Shown here piece after piece: positions 10,929-20,204 of a DNA stretch of 64,000 bases. The translations under genes were made by a program, and so were the position numbers. The notes below the pieces were generated by a model. That model was not told the DNA's origin, made no database searches, and saw nothing but the letters and a program-made list of their open reading frames with translations. Source of the stretch: Pantoea sp. WMus005 (GTDB lineage Bacteria > Pseudomonadota > Gammaproteobacteria > Enterobacterales > Enterobacteriaceae); assembly GCF_013415305.1 (NCBI RefSeq), contig NZ_JACBXU010000001.1, positions 1,736,001 to 1,800,000 on the forward strand. Direction: 5' to 3'. Position 1 is the stretch's first letter, and the number at the start of each line of letters is the position of its first letter.

Positions 10929-11753
10929 CTATTCCGCCGCGCCATACTTCTCCAGTAGCGCGGCAGCTATCGCGGCAGTTTCGGCATCGGGCTGACCGCG
11001 ATAATCCGCAGGCCGGAAATGCATCTGAAACGCGGCAATCACTTTCTGCTGCTCACGCGCACTCATCCCCGCAGTTACCGCATAGCCGAAGCGTTGCAGA
11101 CTTTCCATGAGTGGCTGCACGGGTACCCGTGCGTATGGATCCTGACCCGCTAAATAAAACTGCACCCGTCCGGCATCAGGCCATGCACCGAGTCCGTGCT
11201 GCGCCAGCTGTTGCCACGGAAATAGCGGCCCTGGATCCTGCTTGCGCTGCGGTGCGATATCGCTGTGACCGACAATATTTTCGGGTGGGATGCCGTAACG
11301 CCGGGCAATATCTCGTACCAGTGCCTCCAGCGTAATGATCTGCGCGGCGGTAAAGGGCTGCCATTCAAGACCGTTCTGGGTGCGCCGGTAACCCCGGTTC
11401 ACCAGCTCGATGCCAATAGAGGTGTCATTGATGCGGCTGGCTCCACGCCAGAAACTGGGTCCGGCATGCCAGGCGAGCTGCTGCTCCGGCACCAGCTGCC
11501 AGATAACGCCTTTACCGGCGCGCTCTGGCGGCTGGCGGGGGATCAGATAGTGGGCGCTGACCTCCCGATCGGTGAGTGTTGCCAGCGACGAAGAAAAATC
11601 TTCGGCGGTGTAGTGAATCACAATCACTTTAACCCGCGGTCGCGCACCCTGCGCCGGATGCCGTAAATCGGCCCAGTAGCCGTCACGGGATTCCATTCCA
11701 GAGTGGCAACCCGCCAGCAGCAGCGCCATCAGCATCAGTAGCCCGCGTTTCAA
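10929..11753 (-). CDS. amiD: N-acetylmuramoyl-L-alanine amidase AmiD (outer-membrane lipoprotein)
   Basis: 274-residue zinc amidase of the Amidase_2 family, with a signal peptide ending in lipobox LLAGC (Cys16). E. coli AmiD cleaves MurNAc-L-Ala bonds, including anhydro-muropeptides. Zinc-ligand stretches are [10 protein letters not shown], with its His, and [14 protein letters not shown], and a C-terminal peptidoglycan-binding-like domain ends in ALLEKYG. The start appears to be TTG at 11753: it supplies the basic signal residues MKRG and overlaps the ybjQ stop by four bases. The next ATG would remove them. Confidence 0.93.
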   Translation of the reverse strand: MKRGLLMLMALLLAGCHSGMESRDGYWADLRHPAQGARPRVKVIVIHYTAEDFSSSLATLTDREVSAHYLIPRQPPERAGKGVIWQLVPEQQLAWHAGPSFWRGASRINDTSIGIELVNRGYRRTQNGLEWQPFTAAQIITLEALVRDIARRYGIPPENIVGHSDIAPQRKQDPGPLFPWQQLAQHGLGAWPDAGRVQFYLAGQDPYARVPVQPLMESLQRFGYAVTAGMSAREQQKVIAAFQMHFRPADYRGQPDAETAAIAAALLEKYGAAE

Positions 11754-12070
11754 CGAATGATCACCGCCGTGCCGCTGACGCTGACCATCAGCATGCTGCC
11801 ATCTTTGCCGACCGTTTCATAATCAATGTCGATACCGACCACCGCATTGGCACCCAGCGCTTTTGCCTGCTCCTCCAGCTCTTCAAACGCGATCTCACGC
11901 GCTTTGCGCAGCTCTTTCTCATACGCGCCGGAACGGCCACCGACCACATCACGAATGCCCGCGAAAAAATCACGGAAGATGTTGGCACCCAGAATCGCCT
12001 CACCGGTGACGACGCCGCAATAGTTGCTGATGCTGTAACCTTCCAGCGTTGGGGTTGTTGAAAATTTCAT
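11750..12070 (-). CDS. ybjQ: UPF0145 (YbjQ) heavy-metal-binding-domain protein
   Basis: 106-residue cytoplasmic protein of the YbjQ family (E. coli 107 residues), small pentameric proteins of unknown function sometimes called heavy-metal-binding. Characteristic motif [20 protein letters not shown] is followed by [16 protein letters not shown] and [10 protein letters not shown]. Start [11 protein letters not shown] matches the E. coli start; 17 upstream in-frame codons have no support. It is co-transcribed with amiD, overlapping by four bases, as in E. coli. Confidence 0.93.
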   Translation of the reverse strand: MKFSTTPTLEGYSISNYCGVVTGEAILGANIFRDFFAGIRDVVGGRSGAYEKELRKAREIAFEELEEQAKALGANAVVGIDIDYETVGKDGSMLMVSVSGTAVIIR

Positions 12071-12176
12071 TGCATTCTCCCTGGTGAAAACCGGACTAAG
12101 GCTCTTTCGACTAAAAAGCACGGCTATACTCTATGCTAAAAAGGGCACCTTGCCAGAGAACCATAAGGAAATCGAG

Positions 12177-12716
12177 ATGAGAAACAACGCGTTTGCGCTA
12201 ATGATCCCGGCGGCCCTGCTGCTCAGCGCCTGTACCACCGTTGAGCCAGTTATTAAGGATAATGGCCCGCGTACTGCCCCGTGCATCGAAGGCGGTCCTG
12301 ACCAGGTAGCCCAGAAGTTTTACGACCTGCGTGTCGAAAAGCCCACGCAGGGTCTGCCTGACAGTAACACACTGGCAAAATATCGCCCTTACCTGAGTGA
12401 TGCGCTTTACCACTCACTGCTGGCGGCCAGCGGCAGCAATGCCGGTGCACAGTGGCGCAACGGCGATCTCTTCTCCAGCCTCTCACAGGGCCCAACGGCC
12501 GCCAGCGTGGCCGATGCCTCCTCGATTCCAAACCGTGATGCACGCAATATCCCGCTGCGGGTCGAACTCAGCCGTGACGGTAAGCAATGGCAGGATGAAG
12601 TGCTGATGATTCATCAGGGCACCTGCTGGGTCGTCGACGACGTGCGCTACATGGCTAACCCGATGCATGCCGAGGGTGGAAGCCTGAGCCAGATGCTTGA
12701 AAAGTCAAAAAAATAA
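12177..12716 (+). CDS. ybjP: YbjP family lipoprotein
   Basis: 179-residue predicted lipoprotein with lipobox LLSAC near residue 18. Similar to E. coli YbjP (171 residues): shared stretches are DNGPRTAPCIEGGPDQVAQ, STIPNRDARNIPLRVxL-like (SSIPNRDARNIPLRVEL) and WQDEVLMIHQGTCWVVDDVRY. Function is unknown. Start ATG at 12177 follows AGGAAATCGAG. It diverges from ybjQ and lies upstream of artP behind its own terminator. Confidence 0.92.
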   Translation: MRNNAFALMIPAALLLSACTTVEPVIKDNGPRTAPCIEGGPDQVAQKFYDLRVEKPTQGLPDSNTLAKYRPYLSDALYHSLLAASGSNAGAQWRNGDLFSSLSQGPTAASVADASSIPNRDARNIPLRVELSRDGKQWQDEVLMIHQGTCWVVDDVRYMANPMHAEGGSLSQMLEKSKK

Positions 12717-12739
12717 CCTGAAATTTTAACGGTTATGAG

Positions 12740-12774
12740 AAGCGCAGCCACCTCAGGTGACTGCGCTTTTTTTA
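12740..12774 (+). terminator. ybjP terminator
   Basis: Hairpin with arms AAGCGCAG / CTGCGCTT and an inner CACC / GGTG pairing, followed by seven T residues; it separates ybjP from the art operon. Confidence 0.85.
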
Positions 12775-12940
12775 TTGCCGCAGCATGCCCACGGCTTCCG
12801 AATGACGCAAGACACCGCATGATATTCTGCTAAGCTTTGGCCGTTTACCTGTTGTTTTACAAATTTTAACCCACCTTATTTGCATAACTATTCTGGTGAC
12901 GTTAAAATCCGCGACACTAATAGCTATTCAAATCTGGCGC

Positions 12941-13669
12941 ATGAGTATTCAACTAAACGCAATAAACTGCTTCTACGGTGCTCATCAGGCGCTGTTCGAC
13001 ATCAACCTTGAGTGTCCGCAAGGCGAGACCCTGGTACTGCTGGGTCCCAGCGGTGCAGGCAAGAGTTCACTGCTGCGGGTGCTTAACCTGCTGGAGCAGC
13101 CTCGTTCAGGTCAGTTGCAGATTGCCGGCAATCAGTTCGACTTCACTCAGAAACCGTCTGATGCCGCGATTCGCGAACTGCGTCAGAACGTCGGTATGGT
13201 GTTCCAGCAATATAATCTCTGGCCGCATCTGACCGTGTTGCAGAATCTGATTGAAGCGCCCTGCCGGGTTCTGGGCCTCAGCAAAAGCGATGCGCGTGCC
13301 CGTGCCGATAAGTTGCTTGACCGGCTGCGCCTCACGCCTTACAGCGATCGCTTCCCGCTGCACCTCTCCGGTGGTCAGCAGCAGCGTGTGGCGATTGCCC
13401 GCGCACTGATGATGGAACCGCAGGTCCTGCTGTTCGATGAGCCGACGGCCGCGCTGGACCCTGAAATTACCGCACAGATTGTCAGTATTATTCGCGAACT
13501 GGCGCAGACCCGCATTACCCAGGTGATTGTGACCCATGAAGTGGAAGTGGCACGTAAAACAGCCAGCCGCGTTGTGTACATGGAGAACGGTCGCATTGTG
13601 GAACAGGGTGATGCCAGCCGCTTTACACAGCCGCAAACCGAGGCGTTTGCTCACTATCTTTCGCACTAA
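12941..13669 (+). CDS. artP: Arginine ABC transporter ATP-binding protein ArtP
   Basis: 242-residue ATPase of the polar amino acid transporter family, same length as E. coli ArtP. Walker [11 protein letters not shown]-loop [14 protein letters not shown], signature [15 protein letters not shown], Walker [14 protein letters not shown] and switch His VTHEVEVAR are all intact. Start [10 protein letters not shown] matches E. coli, 15 codons inside the longest open frame. It is first gene of artPIQM, with artI 16 bases downstream. Confidence 0.96.
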   Translation: MSIQLNAINCFYGAHQALFDINLECPQGETLVLLGPSGAGKSSLLRVLNLLEQPRSGQLQIAGNQFDFTQKPSDAAIRELRQNVGMVFQQYNLWPHLTVLQNLIEAPCRVLGLSKSDARARADKLLDRLRLTPYSDRFPLHLSGGQQQRVAIARALMMEPQVLLFDEPTAALDPEITAQIVSIIRELAQTRITQVIVTHEVEVARKTASRVVYMENGRIVEQGDASRFTQPQTEAFAHYLSH

Positions 13670-13685
13670 GTCAGGATGCTTAAAA

Positions 13686-14417
13686 ATGAAAAAAATGGTA
13701 CTTGCTGCACTGCTTGCCGGTTTTAGCCTGAGCGCTACCGCGGCACAGACAATTCGTTTTGCGACCGAAGCCTCTTATCCTCCTTTTGAGTTTGTGGATG
13801 CGGACAACAAAATTCAGGGCTTTGACGTCGATCTGGCTAACGCGCTGTGTAAAGAGATTGACGCGACCTGCACTTTCACCAATCAGGCGTTCGACAGCCT
13901 GATCCCGAGCCTGAAATTCCGTCGCTTTGATGCGGTGATGGCGGGCATGGATATCACGCCGGATCGTGAAAAACAGGTCCTGTTCACCAAACCTTACTAC
14001 GATAACTCGGCGCTGTTTGTAGCCCAGAAAGGCAAAGTTGCCAGCGTTGACGCGCTGAAAGGCAAGCGTGTTGGTGTCCAGAACGGCACCACTCATCAGA
14101 AATACCTGACAGATAAACACAGCGACATCACCATCGTTCCTTACGACAGCTATCAGAACGCAGTGCTGGACCTGAAAAATGGCCGTATTGATGCCGTATT
14201 TGGTGACACCGCCGTGGTCAACGAGTGGCTGAAGCAGAATGCTGCACTGGCTGCCGTCGGCGACAAAGTCACGGACAAAGCCTACTTTGGTACTGGCCTG
14301 GGCATTGCGGTACGTACCGGTAACACCGATCTGCAGACCAGATTCAATGGCGCGCTGGATAAGATCAAAGCGGATGGCACCTATAAAACCATCTACAGCA
14401 AATGGTTCCAGCAGTAA
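13686..14417 (+). CDS. artI: Arginine ABC transporter periplasmic binding protein ArtI
   Basis: 243-residue periplasmic solute-binding protein with cleavable signal peptide MKKMVLAALLAGFSLSATAA. The family-3 binding fold shows the substrate-site stretches SYPPFEFVDADNKI, DAVMAGMDITPDRE and VGVQNGTTHQKYL. Position between artP and artQ makes it ArtI rather than ArtJ. It is a clear paralogue of artJ 1.5 kb downstream, with identical length and long shared segments. An alternative start 50 codons upstream lies inside artP and is not credible. Confidence 0.94.
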   Translation: MKKMVLAALLAGFSLSATAAQTIRFATEASYPPFEFVDADNKIQGFDVDLANALCKEIDATCTFTNQAFDSLIPSLKFRRFDAVMAGMDITPDREKQVLFTKPYYDNSALFVAQKGKVASVDALKGKRVGVQNGTTHQKYLTDKHSDITIVPYDSYQNAVLDLKNGRIDAVFGDTAVVNEWLKQNAALAAVGDKVTDKAYFGTGLGIAVRTGNTDLQTRFNGALDKIKADGTYKTIYSKWFQQ

Positions 14418-14423
14418 TCTCTG

Positions 14424-15140
14424 ATGAATGAAATGATGACCCTCGCAAGCGCCGCCGGTATGACCGTCGGCCTTGCTGTTTGTGCTCTCATCGCTGGCCT
14501 GGTGCTGGCGATGATTTTCGCTGGCTGGGAGTCACTGCGTCTGAGACCGCTGGCGTGGATTGGCACCGGCATGGTGACGCTGATCCGTGGCCTGCCGGAA
14601 ATTCTGGTGGTGCTGTTTATCTATTTTGGTGCCTCACAGCTGCTGCTCACCCTCTCTGATGGTTTCACGCTGAACTTCGGGCTGTTTACGCTGCCGGTTC
14701 AGATGCAGATTGAGAACTTTGATGTCAGTCCTTTCCTGTGTGGCGTCATTGCGCTGGCGATGCTCTATGCCGCCTACGCCTCACAGACGCTGCGCGGCGC
14801 GCTCAAAGCGGTGCCTGTCGGTCAGTGGGAATCGGGACAGGCGCTGGGCATGAAAAAGTCGGCTATTTTTCTCCGGCTGATTATGCCGCAGATGTGGCGT
14901 CACGCTCTGCCCGGTCTGGGCAATCAGTGGCTGGTGCTCCTGAAAGATACCGCGCTGGTCTCGCTGATCAGCGTTAACGATCTGATGCTGCAGACCAAAA
15001 GTATTGCCACCCGAACGCAGGAGCCGTTTACCTGGTTCCTGGTGGCGGCCGCGATCTACTTAGTGATTACGCTGTTCAGCCAGGCGGTGTTACGCCGCAT
15101 CGAACTGCGCACGACCCGCTTTGAACGGGGGAACAGCTAA
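14424..15140 (+). CDS. artQ: Arginine ABC transporter permease ArtQ
   Basis: 238-residue inner-membrane permease of the HisM/HisQ family, with N-terminal segments, the [17 protein letters not shown] motif and the EAA loop around [19 protein letters not shown]. It pairs with ArtM to form the membrane channel energised by ArtP. The gene lies six bases after artI and its stop overlaps the artM start by one base (TAATG), indicating translational coupling. Confidence 0.95.
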   Translation: MNEMMTLASAAGMTVGLAVCALIAGLVLAMIFAGWESLRLRPLAWIGTGMVTLIRGLPEILVVLFIYFGASQLLLTLSDGFTLNFGLFTLPVQMQIENFDVSPFLCGVIALAMLYAAYASQTLRGALKAVPVGQWESGQALGMKKSAIFLRLIMPQMWRHALPGLGNQWLVLLKDTALVSLISVNDLMLQTKSIATRTQEPFTWFLVAAAIYLVITLFSQAVLRRIELRTTRFERGNS

Positions 15141-15808
15141 TGCTGGCCTATCTGCCTGAACTCCTGAAAGGGCTGCACACCAGTCTGACGCTGACGGCGG
15201 CCTCGCTGGTGGTGGCGCTACTGCTTGCGCTGCTCTTCACCGTGGTACTGTCGCTGAAAACACCGGTGTTTAATCCGCTGGTGAAAGGTTTTATTACGCT
15301 GTTTACCGGTACGCCGCTGCTGGTGCAGATCTTTCTGATCTACTACGGTCCGGGACAGTTTCCGTCGATCCAGCAGATCCCCTGGCTGTGGCATCTCCTG
15401 TCGCAGCCGTGGTTATGCGCGATGCTGGCACTGTCGCTGAACAGCGCGGCTTATACCACGCAGCTGTTTTACGGTGCGGTCCGGGCGATTCCTTCCGGAC
15501 AGTGGCAATCGTGCGCGGCGCTTGGCATGAGCCGTAAAGACACCCTGCGTATTCTGCTGCCGTATGCATTTAAACGCGCCCTCTCCTCCTACTCGAATGA
15601 AGTGGTGCTGGTGTTTAAAGGCACCTCGCTGGCCTACACCATCACTCTGATGGAAGTCATGGGTCACGGCCAGTTGCTTTATGGACGCACCTACGACATC
15701 ACGGTCTATGCCGCGGCAGGTCTGATTTATCTCTGCGTTAATGGTTTACTGACGCTGATGATGCGACTGATCGAAAAACGCGCTCTGGCCTTTGAACGAC
15801 GTAACTGA
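15140..15808 (+). CDS. artM: Arginine ABC transporter permease ArtM
   Basis: 222-residue inner-membrane permease, same length as E. coli ArtM. The conserved LFTGTPLLVQIFLIYYGPG motif and EAA loop CAALGMSRKDTLRILLPYA are present, with about five membrane segments. Last gene of artPIQM; a hairpin follows before the separately expressed artJ. Confidence 0.95.
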   Translation: MLAYLPELLKGLHTSLTLTAASLVVALLLALLFTVVLSLKTPVFNPLVKGFITLFTGTPLLVQIFLIYYGPGQFPSIQQIPWLWHLLSQPWLCAMLALSLNSAAYTTQLFYGAVRAIPSGQWQSCAALGMSRKDTLRILLPYAFKRALSSYSNEVVLVFKGTSLAYTITLMEVMGHGQLLYGRTYDITVYAAAGLIYLCVNGLLTLMMRLIEKRALAFERRN

Positions 15809-15813
15809 ATTCA

Positions 15814-15834
15814 GGGCGAGGCTCCTCGCCCTTC
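15814..15834 (+). terminator. Hairpin downstream of artM
   Basis: Eight-base perfect arms GGGCGAGG / CCTCGCCC with a two-base centre, followed only by TTCT. It may be a weak terminator or a 3'-end stabiliser between artM and artJ. Confidence 0.5.
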
Positions 15835-15923
15835 TCGCCTGAAAAACCACAAAAATTGCATAAAAATTCATTTTATGGCAGGGTATCGCCTTCTCTGACT
15901 GACCACATCACAGGAATTATAAA

Positions 15924-16655
15924 ATGAAAAAATGGATTATTGCCGCTGCGCTGGCGTCACTCACGATGACAGCCCAGGCAGCAGAAAAGATTCGCTTCGC
16001 CGCCTCAGCGACCTATCCGCCGTTTGAAACGCTGGATCGGGAAAATAATCTGGTGGGGTTTGATATCGACCTGGCCAAAGCGCTGTGTCAGCAGATGAAA
16101 GCGGAATGCACCTTTACCAACAATGCCTTCGACAGCCTGATTCCGTCACTGAAATTCCGCCGCTATGATGCGGTCATTTCCGGCATGGATATCACCGCTG
16201 AGCGTAGCAAGCAGGTCGACTTTACCCAGCCCTATTACGCTAACTCCGCCATTGTCATCGCGCAGAAAGGCAAGTTCAGCAGCGTCAGTGATTTGAAAGA
16301 CAAACGCATCGGTGTTGAAAACGGCACCACTCACCAGAAGTACCTTCAGGATAAGCATCCGGAAGTGAAAGCGGTGGCGTATGACAGCTATCAGAATGCG
16401 ATTCTGGATATGAAGAATGGCCGGCTGGATGGCGTGTTCGGCGACAGTGCAGTGGTAAATCAGTGGCTGAAGACTAATCCGGATCTCGCCACGGTCGGTG
16501 AACATGTGACAGATACAGACTACTTTGGCACCGGCCTGGGCATTGCGGTGCGGAAAGGCAATACCGCGCTGCGCGATCGGTTCAATCAGGCGCTGACCGA
16601 ACTGAAAGCCAACGGCAGCTGGCAGCAGCTTAATCAGAAATGGTTCCCGGAATAA
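15924..16655 (+). CDS. artJ: Arginine-binding periplasmic protein ArtJ
   Basis: 243-residue solute-binding protein with signal peptide MKKWIIAAALASLTMTAQAA. In E. coli ArtJ binds L-arginine with high affinity and is expressed apart from artPIQM under ArgR control. The binding-site stretches parallel ArtI: ATYPPFETLDRENNLVGFD, DAVISGMDITAERS and IGVENGTTHQKYL. It has its own 115-base upstream region, with AT-rich DNA (TGCATAAAAATTCATTTTAT) that resembles an ARG box, though I did not resolve exact half-sites. Convergent with rlmC, 20 bases apart. Confidence 0.94.
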   Translation: MKKWIIAAALASLTMTAQAAEKIRFAASATYPPFETLDRENNLVGFDIDLAKALCQQMKAECTFTNNAFDSLIPSLKFRRYDAVISGMDITAERSKQVDFTQPYYANSAIVIAQKGKFSSVSDLKDKRIGVENGTTHQKYLQDKHPEVKAVAYDSYQNAILDMKNGRLDGVFGDSAVVNQWLKTNPDLATVGEHVTDTDYFGTGLGIAVRKGNTALRDRFNQALTELKANGSWQQLNQKWFPE

Positions 16656-16675
16656 TTCCGGTCACGTCACCGGAC

Positions 16676-17806
16676 TCAGTGGTGACGGCGGGTTAACAGC
16701 GTCAGCACTTCAAAATGGGCGGTGTGCGGGAACATATCGAACAGCTGTACCTTCGTGACCTCATACGCGCTCAGTCGGGCAATATCCTGCGCCATGGTCT
16801 GCGGATTACAGCTTGAATAGAGCAGATAATCCGGGGCCATCTGGCTGAGATAATCACACAACGCTTCACCTATCCCCCGACGCGGCGGATTCACCAGCAC
16901 CAGCTGTGGCACCGCGTCGCGCCCGGACGCAAATGCCGTGGAATCCAGCGCCGCAAACTGCACTTTTTCCAGCCCCAGCATCTCAGCAGAACGTCGGGCG
17001 CATTTAATCGCCTCGGCGCTAATCTCAATACCCGTCAGTTCCATCTCCGGTGTCGCGCAGTGCAGGCCAAAACCGCCCACGCCACAGAAGAGATCCCACA
17101 TGCTGTTCACCGGCAGCGCACGTACCCAGTCGCGCGCGGTGGCATAGAGCGCGCTGGCAACCTGCGGGTTGGTCTGGAAGAAACTCTGCGGACGGATCCA
17201 CAGCGGCACGCCGTTGAAGTTCTCTGCCAGCGACTGCGCGGGCGTCAGCGCAATCTCCTCTTCCCCCTCCAGAATCGCCATATGCACCGGCTGAATATTG
17301 GCAGAGATGACCGCCAGCTGCGGCAGCTGTTGTTGCAGCCACGGCAATGCGGCACGCAGCTGTTCCAGCTTGGCAGTTGAGCGCAGGACAAAACGGAGCA
17401 TAATGCCGCCCTGCTGACTTTCGGTGATCAGCAGGAATTTAAGCTCACCGCGTTTGCGTGCCACGTTATAGGGGGTCAGCCCGGCACGGGCGATAAAGGG
17501 CTTAAGCGCCGTAAACACCGGCTGGAAGCTGGCGGGATAGAGCGGGCAGTCGCACAGATCGACAGCCTCGCCATCACGATGAATTAACCCCAGCACCGGA
17601 CGCTCCACACTGCCGCTGACTACCATTTTGGCTTTGTTACGGAATGCCTGCTGGGGTGAGGTAACCGGCGGCAACCAGGACGCAACCGGCTGCTCAGACA
17701 GTAACTGTTCCAGCATCGACTGTTTGTCGCTCAGCTGAGTGGGATAGGGTTTTTCCAGCCACTGACAGGAGCGGCAACGGTTAGCGTCATAAAGCGCGCA
17801 GTGCAT
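16676..17806 (-). CDS. rlmC: 23S rRNA (uracil(747)-C(5))-methyltransferase RlmC
   Basis: 376-residue SAM-dependent m5U methyltransferase (former RumB). The N-terminal iron-sulphur cysteines are visible at C3, C11 and C14 ([12 protein letters not shown]) with a fourth in DLCDCPLYP. The SAM-binding stretch is [14 protein letters not shown], the [10 protein letters not shown] motif follows, and the catalytic nucleophile is the Cys in [13 protein letters not shown]. coli RlmC has 375 residues and the same neighbours (artJ and ybjO). Confidence 0.96.
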   Translation of the reverse strand: MHCALYDANRCRSCQWLEKPYPTQLSDKQSMLEQLLSEQPVASWLPPVTSPQQAFRNKAKMVVSGSVERPVLGLIHRDGEAVDLCDCPLYPASFQPVFTALKPFIARAGLTPYNVARKRGELKFLLITESQQGGIMLRFVLRSTAKLEQLRAALPWLQQQLPQLAVISANIQPVHMAILEGEEEIALTPAQSLAENFNGVPLWIRPQSFFQTNPQVASALYATARDWVRALPVNSMWDLFCGVGGFGLHCATPEMELTGIEISAEAIKCARRSAEMLGLEKVQFAALDSTAFASGRDAVPQLVLVNPPRRGIGEALCDYLSQMAPDYLLYSSCNPQTMAQDIARLSAYEVTKVQLFDMFPHTAHFEVLTLLTRRHH

Positions 17807-17847
17807 GGTAAAGCCTTAACGATCGGGTCGGGCGGAGCGCGATTGTA

Positions 17848-18315
17848 TCATCGCTTTCTGAAAAAAGCGCGGCTGCTGGCAGGCAGAAACAGCAGCATCA
17901 GCACCAGCAGATCGGGGATTTTCTGCGACAGCGTATGGTGGATAATCTGGACGTTATTGTCGCCATCAATGCTGAAAATTTCCGGGTAGATCCCGCCCAG
18001 CGAGGCGAACAGCATATAGATCAGCACAACCCCCTGCGTCGCCACATAGCCCCAGCGTCCACGATTACTGCCGCGCATCAGGGTAAAGGCGCAGCGTAGT
18101 TCGAACAGAAAGATCAGCTGGCTGGCGATAAAGATGAGTGTCGCGTCCCAGGACTGCGCGCTGCGATGAACAAAGTTGGCGAGTTCACTGTAACCCAGTT
18201 CGTTTGCCAGCATCAGAACGCTCAGGCAGCGGGTGGCGATAATAGCAATGCCCGCAACCGTCACCGGAACCGGTGCGCCTGAGAGCGTAGCGCTGCTTTT
18301 GAAGATTTCTGACAT
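17848..18315 (-). CDS. ybjO: YbjO family inner-membrane protein (DUF2593)
   Basis: 155-residue hydrophobic protein with four predicted membrane segments (roughly residues 18-36, 60-80, 95-115, 130-148). It resembles E. coli YbjO (162 residues), sharing the FVHRSAQSW, CAFTLMRG, ASLGGIYPEIFSI and KIPDLLVLMLLFLPASSR stretches. No function is known. Start MSEIFKSS is chosen because upstream in-frame codons run through the potI terminator. Located between potI and rlmC as in E. coli. Confidence 0.9.
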   Translation of the reverse strand: MSEIFKSSATLSGAPVPVTVAGIAIIATRCLSVLMLANELGYSELANFVHRSAQSWDATLIFIASQLIFLFELRCAFTLMRGSNRGRWGYVATQGVVLIYMLFASLGGIYPEIFSIDGDNNVQIIHHTLSQKIPDLLVLMLLFLPASSRAFFRKR

Positions 18316-18337
18316 AGTCCGTGACTCCACCTGATCG

Positions 18338-18363
18338 AAAAACGGGCCGGTTAAACCGGCCCG
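18338..18363 (-). terminator. potFGHI operon terminator
   Basis: On the minus strand a nine-base perfect stem (CGGGCCGGT / ACCGGCCCG) with a three-base loop is followed by five T residues, just past the potI stop. Confidence 0.88.
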
Positions 18364-18390
18364 CTCATATAGTGGCAAAGGTTAGGGATT

Positions 18391-19236
18391 TCAGCCACGT
18401 TTAGCTTTCTGAATATCGCTTAAACGCTGTTTTTCTTCGTGCGCCATGAATCGCCAGGCGATAAAACCGACGATACCGACCACAAACAGGATCAACGAAG
18501 CCAGCGCATTGATTTCCGGGTTAACACCCCGTCGCACGGTGGCGAAGATCGCCATCGGCAACGTGGTGGCCCCAGGCCCGGTCACAAAGCTGGCGATCAC
18601 CAGATCGTCGAGCGACAGGGTAAACGCCAGCAGCCAGCCGGTGATAATAGCCGGCGCAATCATTGGCACGGTAATCACGAAAAAGACCTTCAGCGGCGTA
18701 GCGCCTAAGTCCATCGCGGCCTCTTCGATTGAGCGGTCCAGCTCACGCAGACGCGAGTTAATCACCACCGCCACATAGGCGGTACAGAAGGTGACGTGTG
18801 CCAGCCAGATGGTCAGCATGCCGCGTTCGCTCGGCCAGCCAAAGGCGTTGCCCATCGCGACGAACAGCAGCAGCAGCGACAGCCCGGTGATGACATCGGG
18901 CATCACCAGCGGCGCGGTCAGCATAAAAGCAAAACCGTTTTGTCCGCGGAAGCGACCAAAGCGCACAACGATCACCGCCGCCAGCGTGCCCAGCACCACC
19001 GCCATGGTGGCCGACAGCCCGGCAATGCTCAGACTCAGCAGCACCGCGTCGATCATCGCGCTGTCCTGGAATAGCACCCTGTACCAGTGGAACGAGAAGC
19101 TCTCCCACACCGTCACCAGCGGGGAGCGGTTGAAGGAGTAAACCACCAGCAGCAGCATCGGCGCATAGAGGAACAGGAAGCAGCAGACCAGAATGCCGGT
19201 ACGCCAGGGCGAGCGGATGGTTGGCAAATTATTCAT
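18391..19236 (-). CDS. potI: Putrescine ABC transporter permease PotI
   Basis: 281-residue membrane permease, same length as E. coli PotI, with six predicted membrane segments and the EAA motif around EEAAMDLGATPLKVFFVITVP. It forms the PotFGHI putrescine importer with PotH. The ATG overlaps the potH stop by four bases. Confidence 0.95.
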   Translation of the reverse strand: MNNLPTIRSPWRTGILVCCFLFLYAPMLLLVVYSFNRSPLVTVWESFSFHWYRVLFQDSAMIDAVLLSLSIAGLSATMAVVLGTLAAVIVVRFGRFRGQNGFAFMLTAPLVMPDVITGLSLLLLFVAMGNAFGWPSERGMLTIWLAHVTFCTAYVAVVINSRLRELDRSIEEAAMDLGATPLKVFFVITVPMIAPAIITGWLLAFTLSLDDLVIASFVTGPGATTLPMAIFATVRRGVNPEINALASLILFVVGIVGFIAWRFMAHEEKQRLSDIQKAKRG

Positions 19237-20195
19237 GCCTTCTCTCCCATTTCACGGTTTTGATGCTTATGGAACCAGATGATCGGCAGAATCAGAATCA
19301 GCAGAATAATCACCGCCAGCGCGGAGGCCACCGGCCAGTCGCGGTTGTTGAAGAACTCCTGCCACAGGATACGGCCAATCATAATGCTGTCCGGGCCACC
19401 CAGCAGTTCAGGAATCACGTACTCCCCTACCGCCGGGATAAACACCAGCATTGAACCGGCGATAATACCGCCTTTAGTAAGCGGCACAATCACACTGAAA
19501 AAGGTCTTCAGCGGACGCGCACCCAGATCCAGTGAGGCTTCCACCAGCGAGTAGTCGATTCGGGTCAGCGCGGTGTAGATCGGCAGCACCATAAACGGCA
19601 GATAACAGTAGACGATACCGATATACACGGCGGTGTTGGTGTAGAGAATCACCAGCGGATGATCGATCACACCCAGCCACAGCAGAAAGCGGTTCAGAAT
19701 GCCGTTGTTGTTCAGCAATCCCATCCAGGCGTAGACGCGCACCAGGAACGAGGTCCACGACGGCAGGATCACCAGCAGCAGCAGAATGGTGCGCATCGAC
19801 GGCTTGCTGTGCGCCACGGCCCAGGCGAGCGGATAACCAATCAGCAGACAGATTACTGTCGAGATCGCGGCCACTTTCAGCGACTGCAGATAGGCGTCGA
19901 TGTAGAGCGGATCGTCGGTCAGCGTCAGGTAGTTGCCGAAATTGAGCACAATACTGAACTGGTCATCCGCCCAGCTTACCAGCTCGGTGTAAGGGGGAAT
20001 CGCCCGCGCAATGTCCGCGAAGCTTATCTTCAGCACCGTCAGAAACGGCAGCAGGAATAACAGCACCAGCCAGACATAAGGCAGTGCGATGACCAGCTTG
20101 CGGCCATGCTGCATTTTTATCCGCGTGGCCCAGCGTTGCAGCGGCGTGCCGACCAGTCGGGCGGGCGCTTTGGCGCGTTGGAAAATCTGGCTCAT
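19233..20195 (-). CDS. potH: Putrescine ABC transporter permease PotH
   Basis: 320-residue permease (E. coli PotH 317) with a cytoplasmic N-terminus, six membrane segments and EAA loop VEASLDLGARPLKTFFSVIVP. The conserved PFLTVLKISFAD and LPSWTSFLVRVYAWMGLL stretches are present. It begins nine bases after potG. Confidence 0.95.
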   Translation of the reverse strand: MSQIFQRAKAPARLVGTPLQRWATRIKMQHGRKLVIALPYVWLVLLFLLPFLTVLKISFADIARAIPPYTELVSWADDQFSIVLNFGNYLTLTDDPLYIDAYLQSLKVAAISTVICLLIGYPLAWAVAHSKPSMRTILLLLVILPSWTSFLVRVYAWMGLLNNNGILNRFLLWLGVIDHPLVILYTNTAVYIGIVYCYLPFMVLPIYTALTRIDYSLVEASLDLGARPLKTFFSVIVPLTKGGIIAGSMLVFIPAVGEYVIPELLGGPDSIMIGRILWQEFFNNRDWPVASALAVIILLILILPIIWFHKHQNREMGEKA

Positions 20196-20204
20196 AGCCG
20201 CTCC

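Noticed and set aside
13536-13685. 50-codon N-terminal extension of ArtI
   Set aside because: Runs inside artP in another frame; the signal peptide start at 13686 matches the family.
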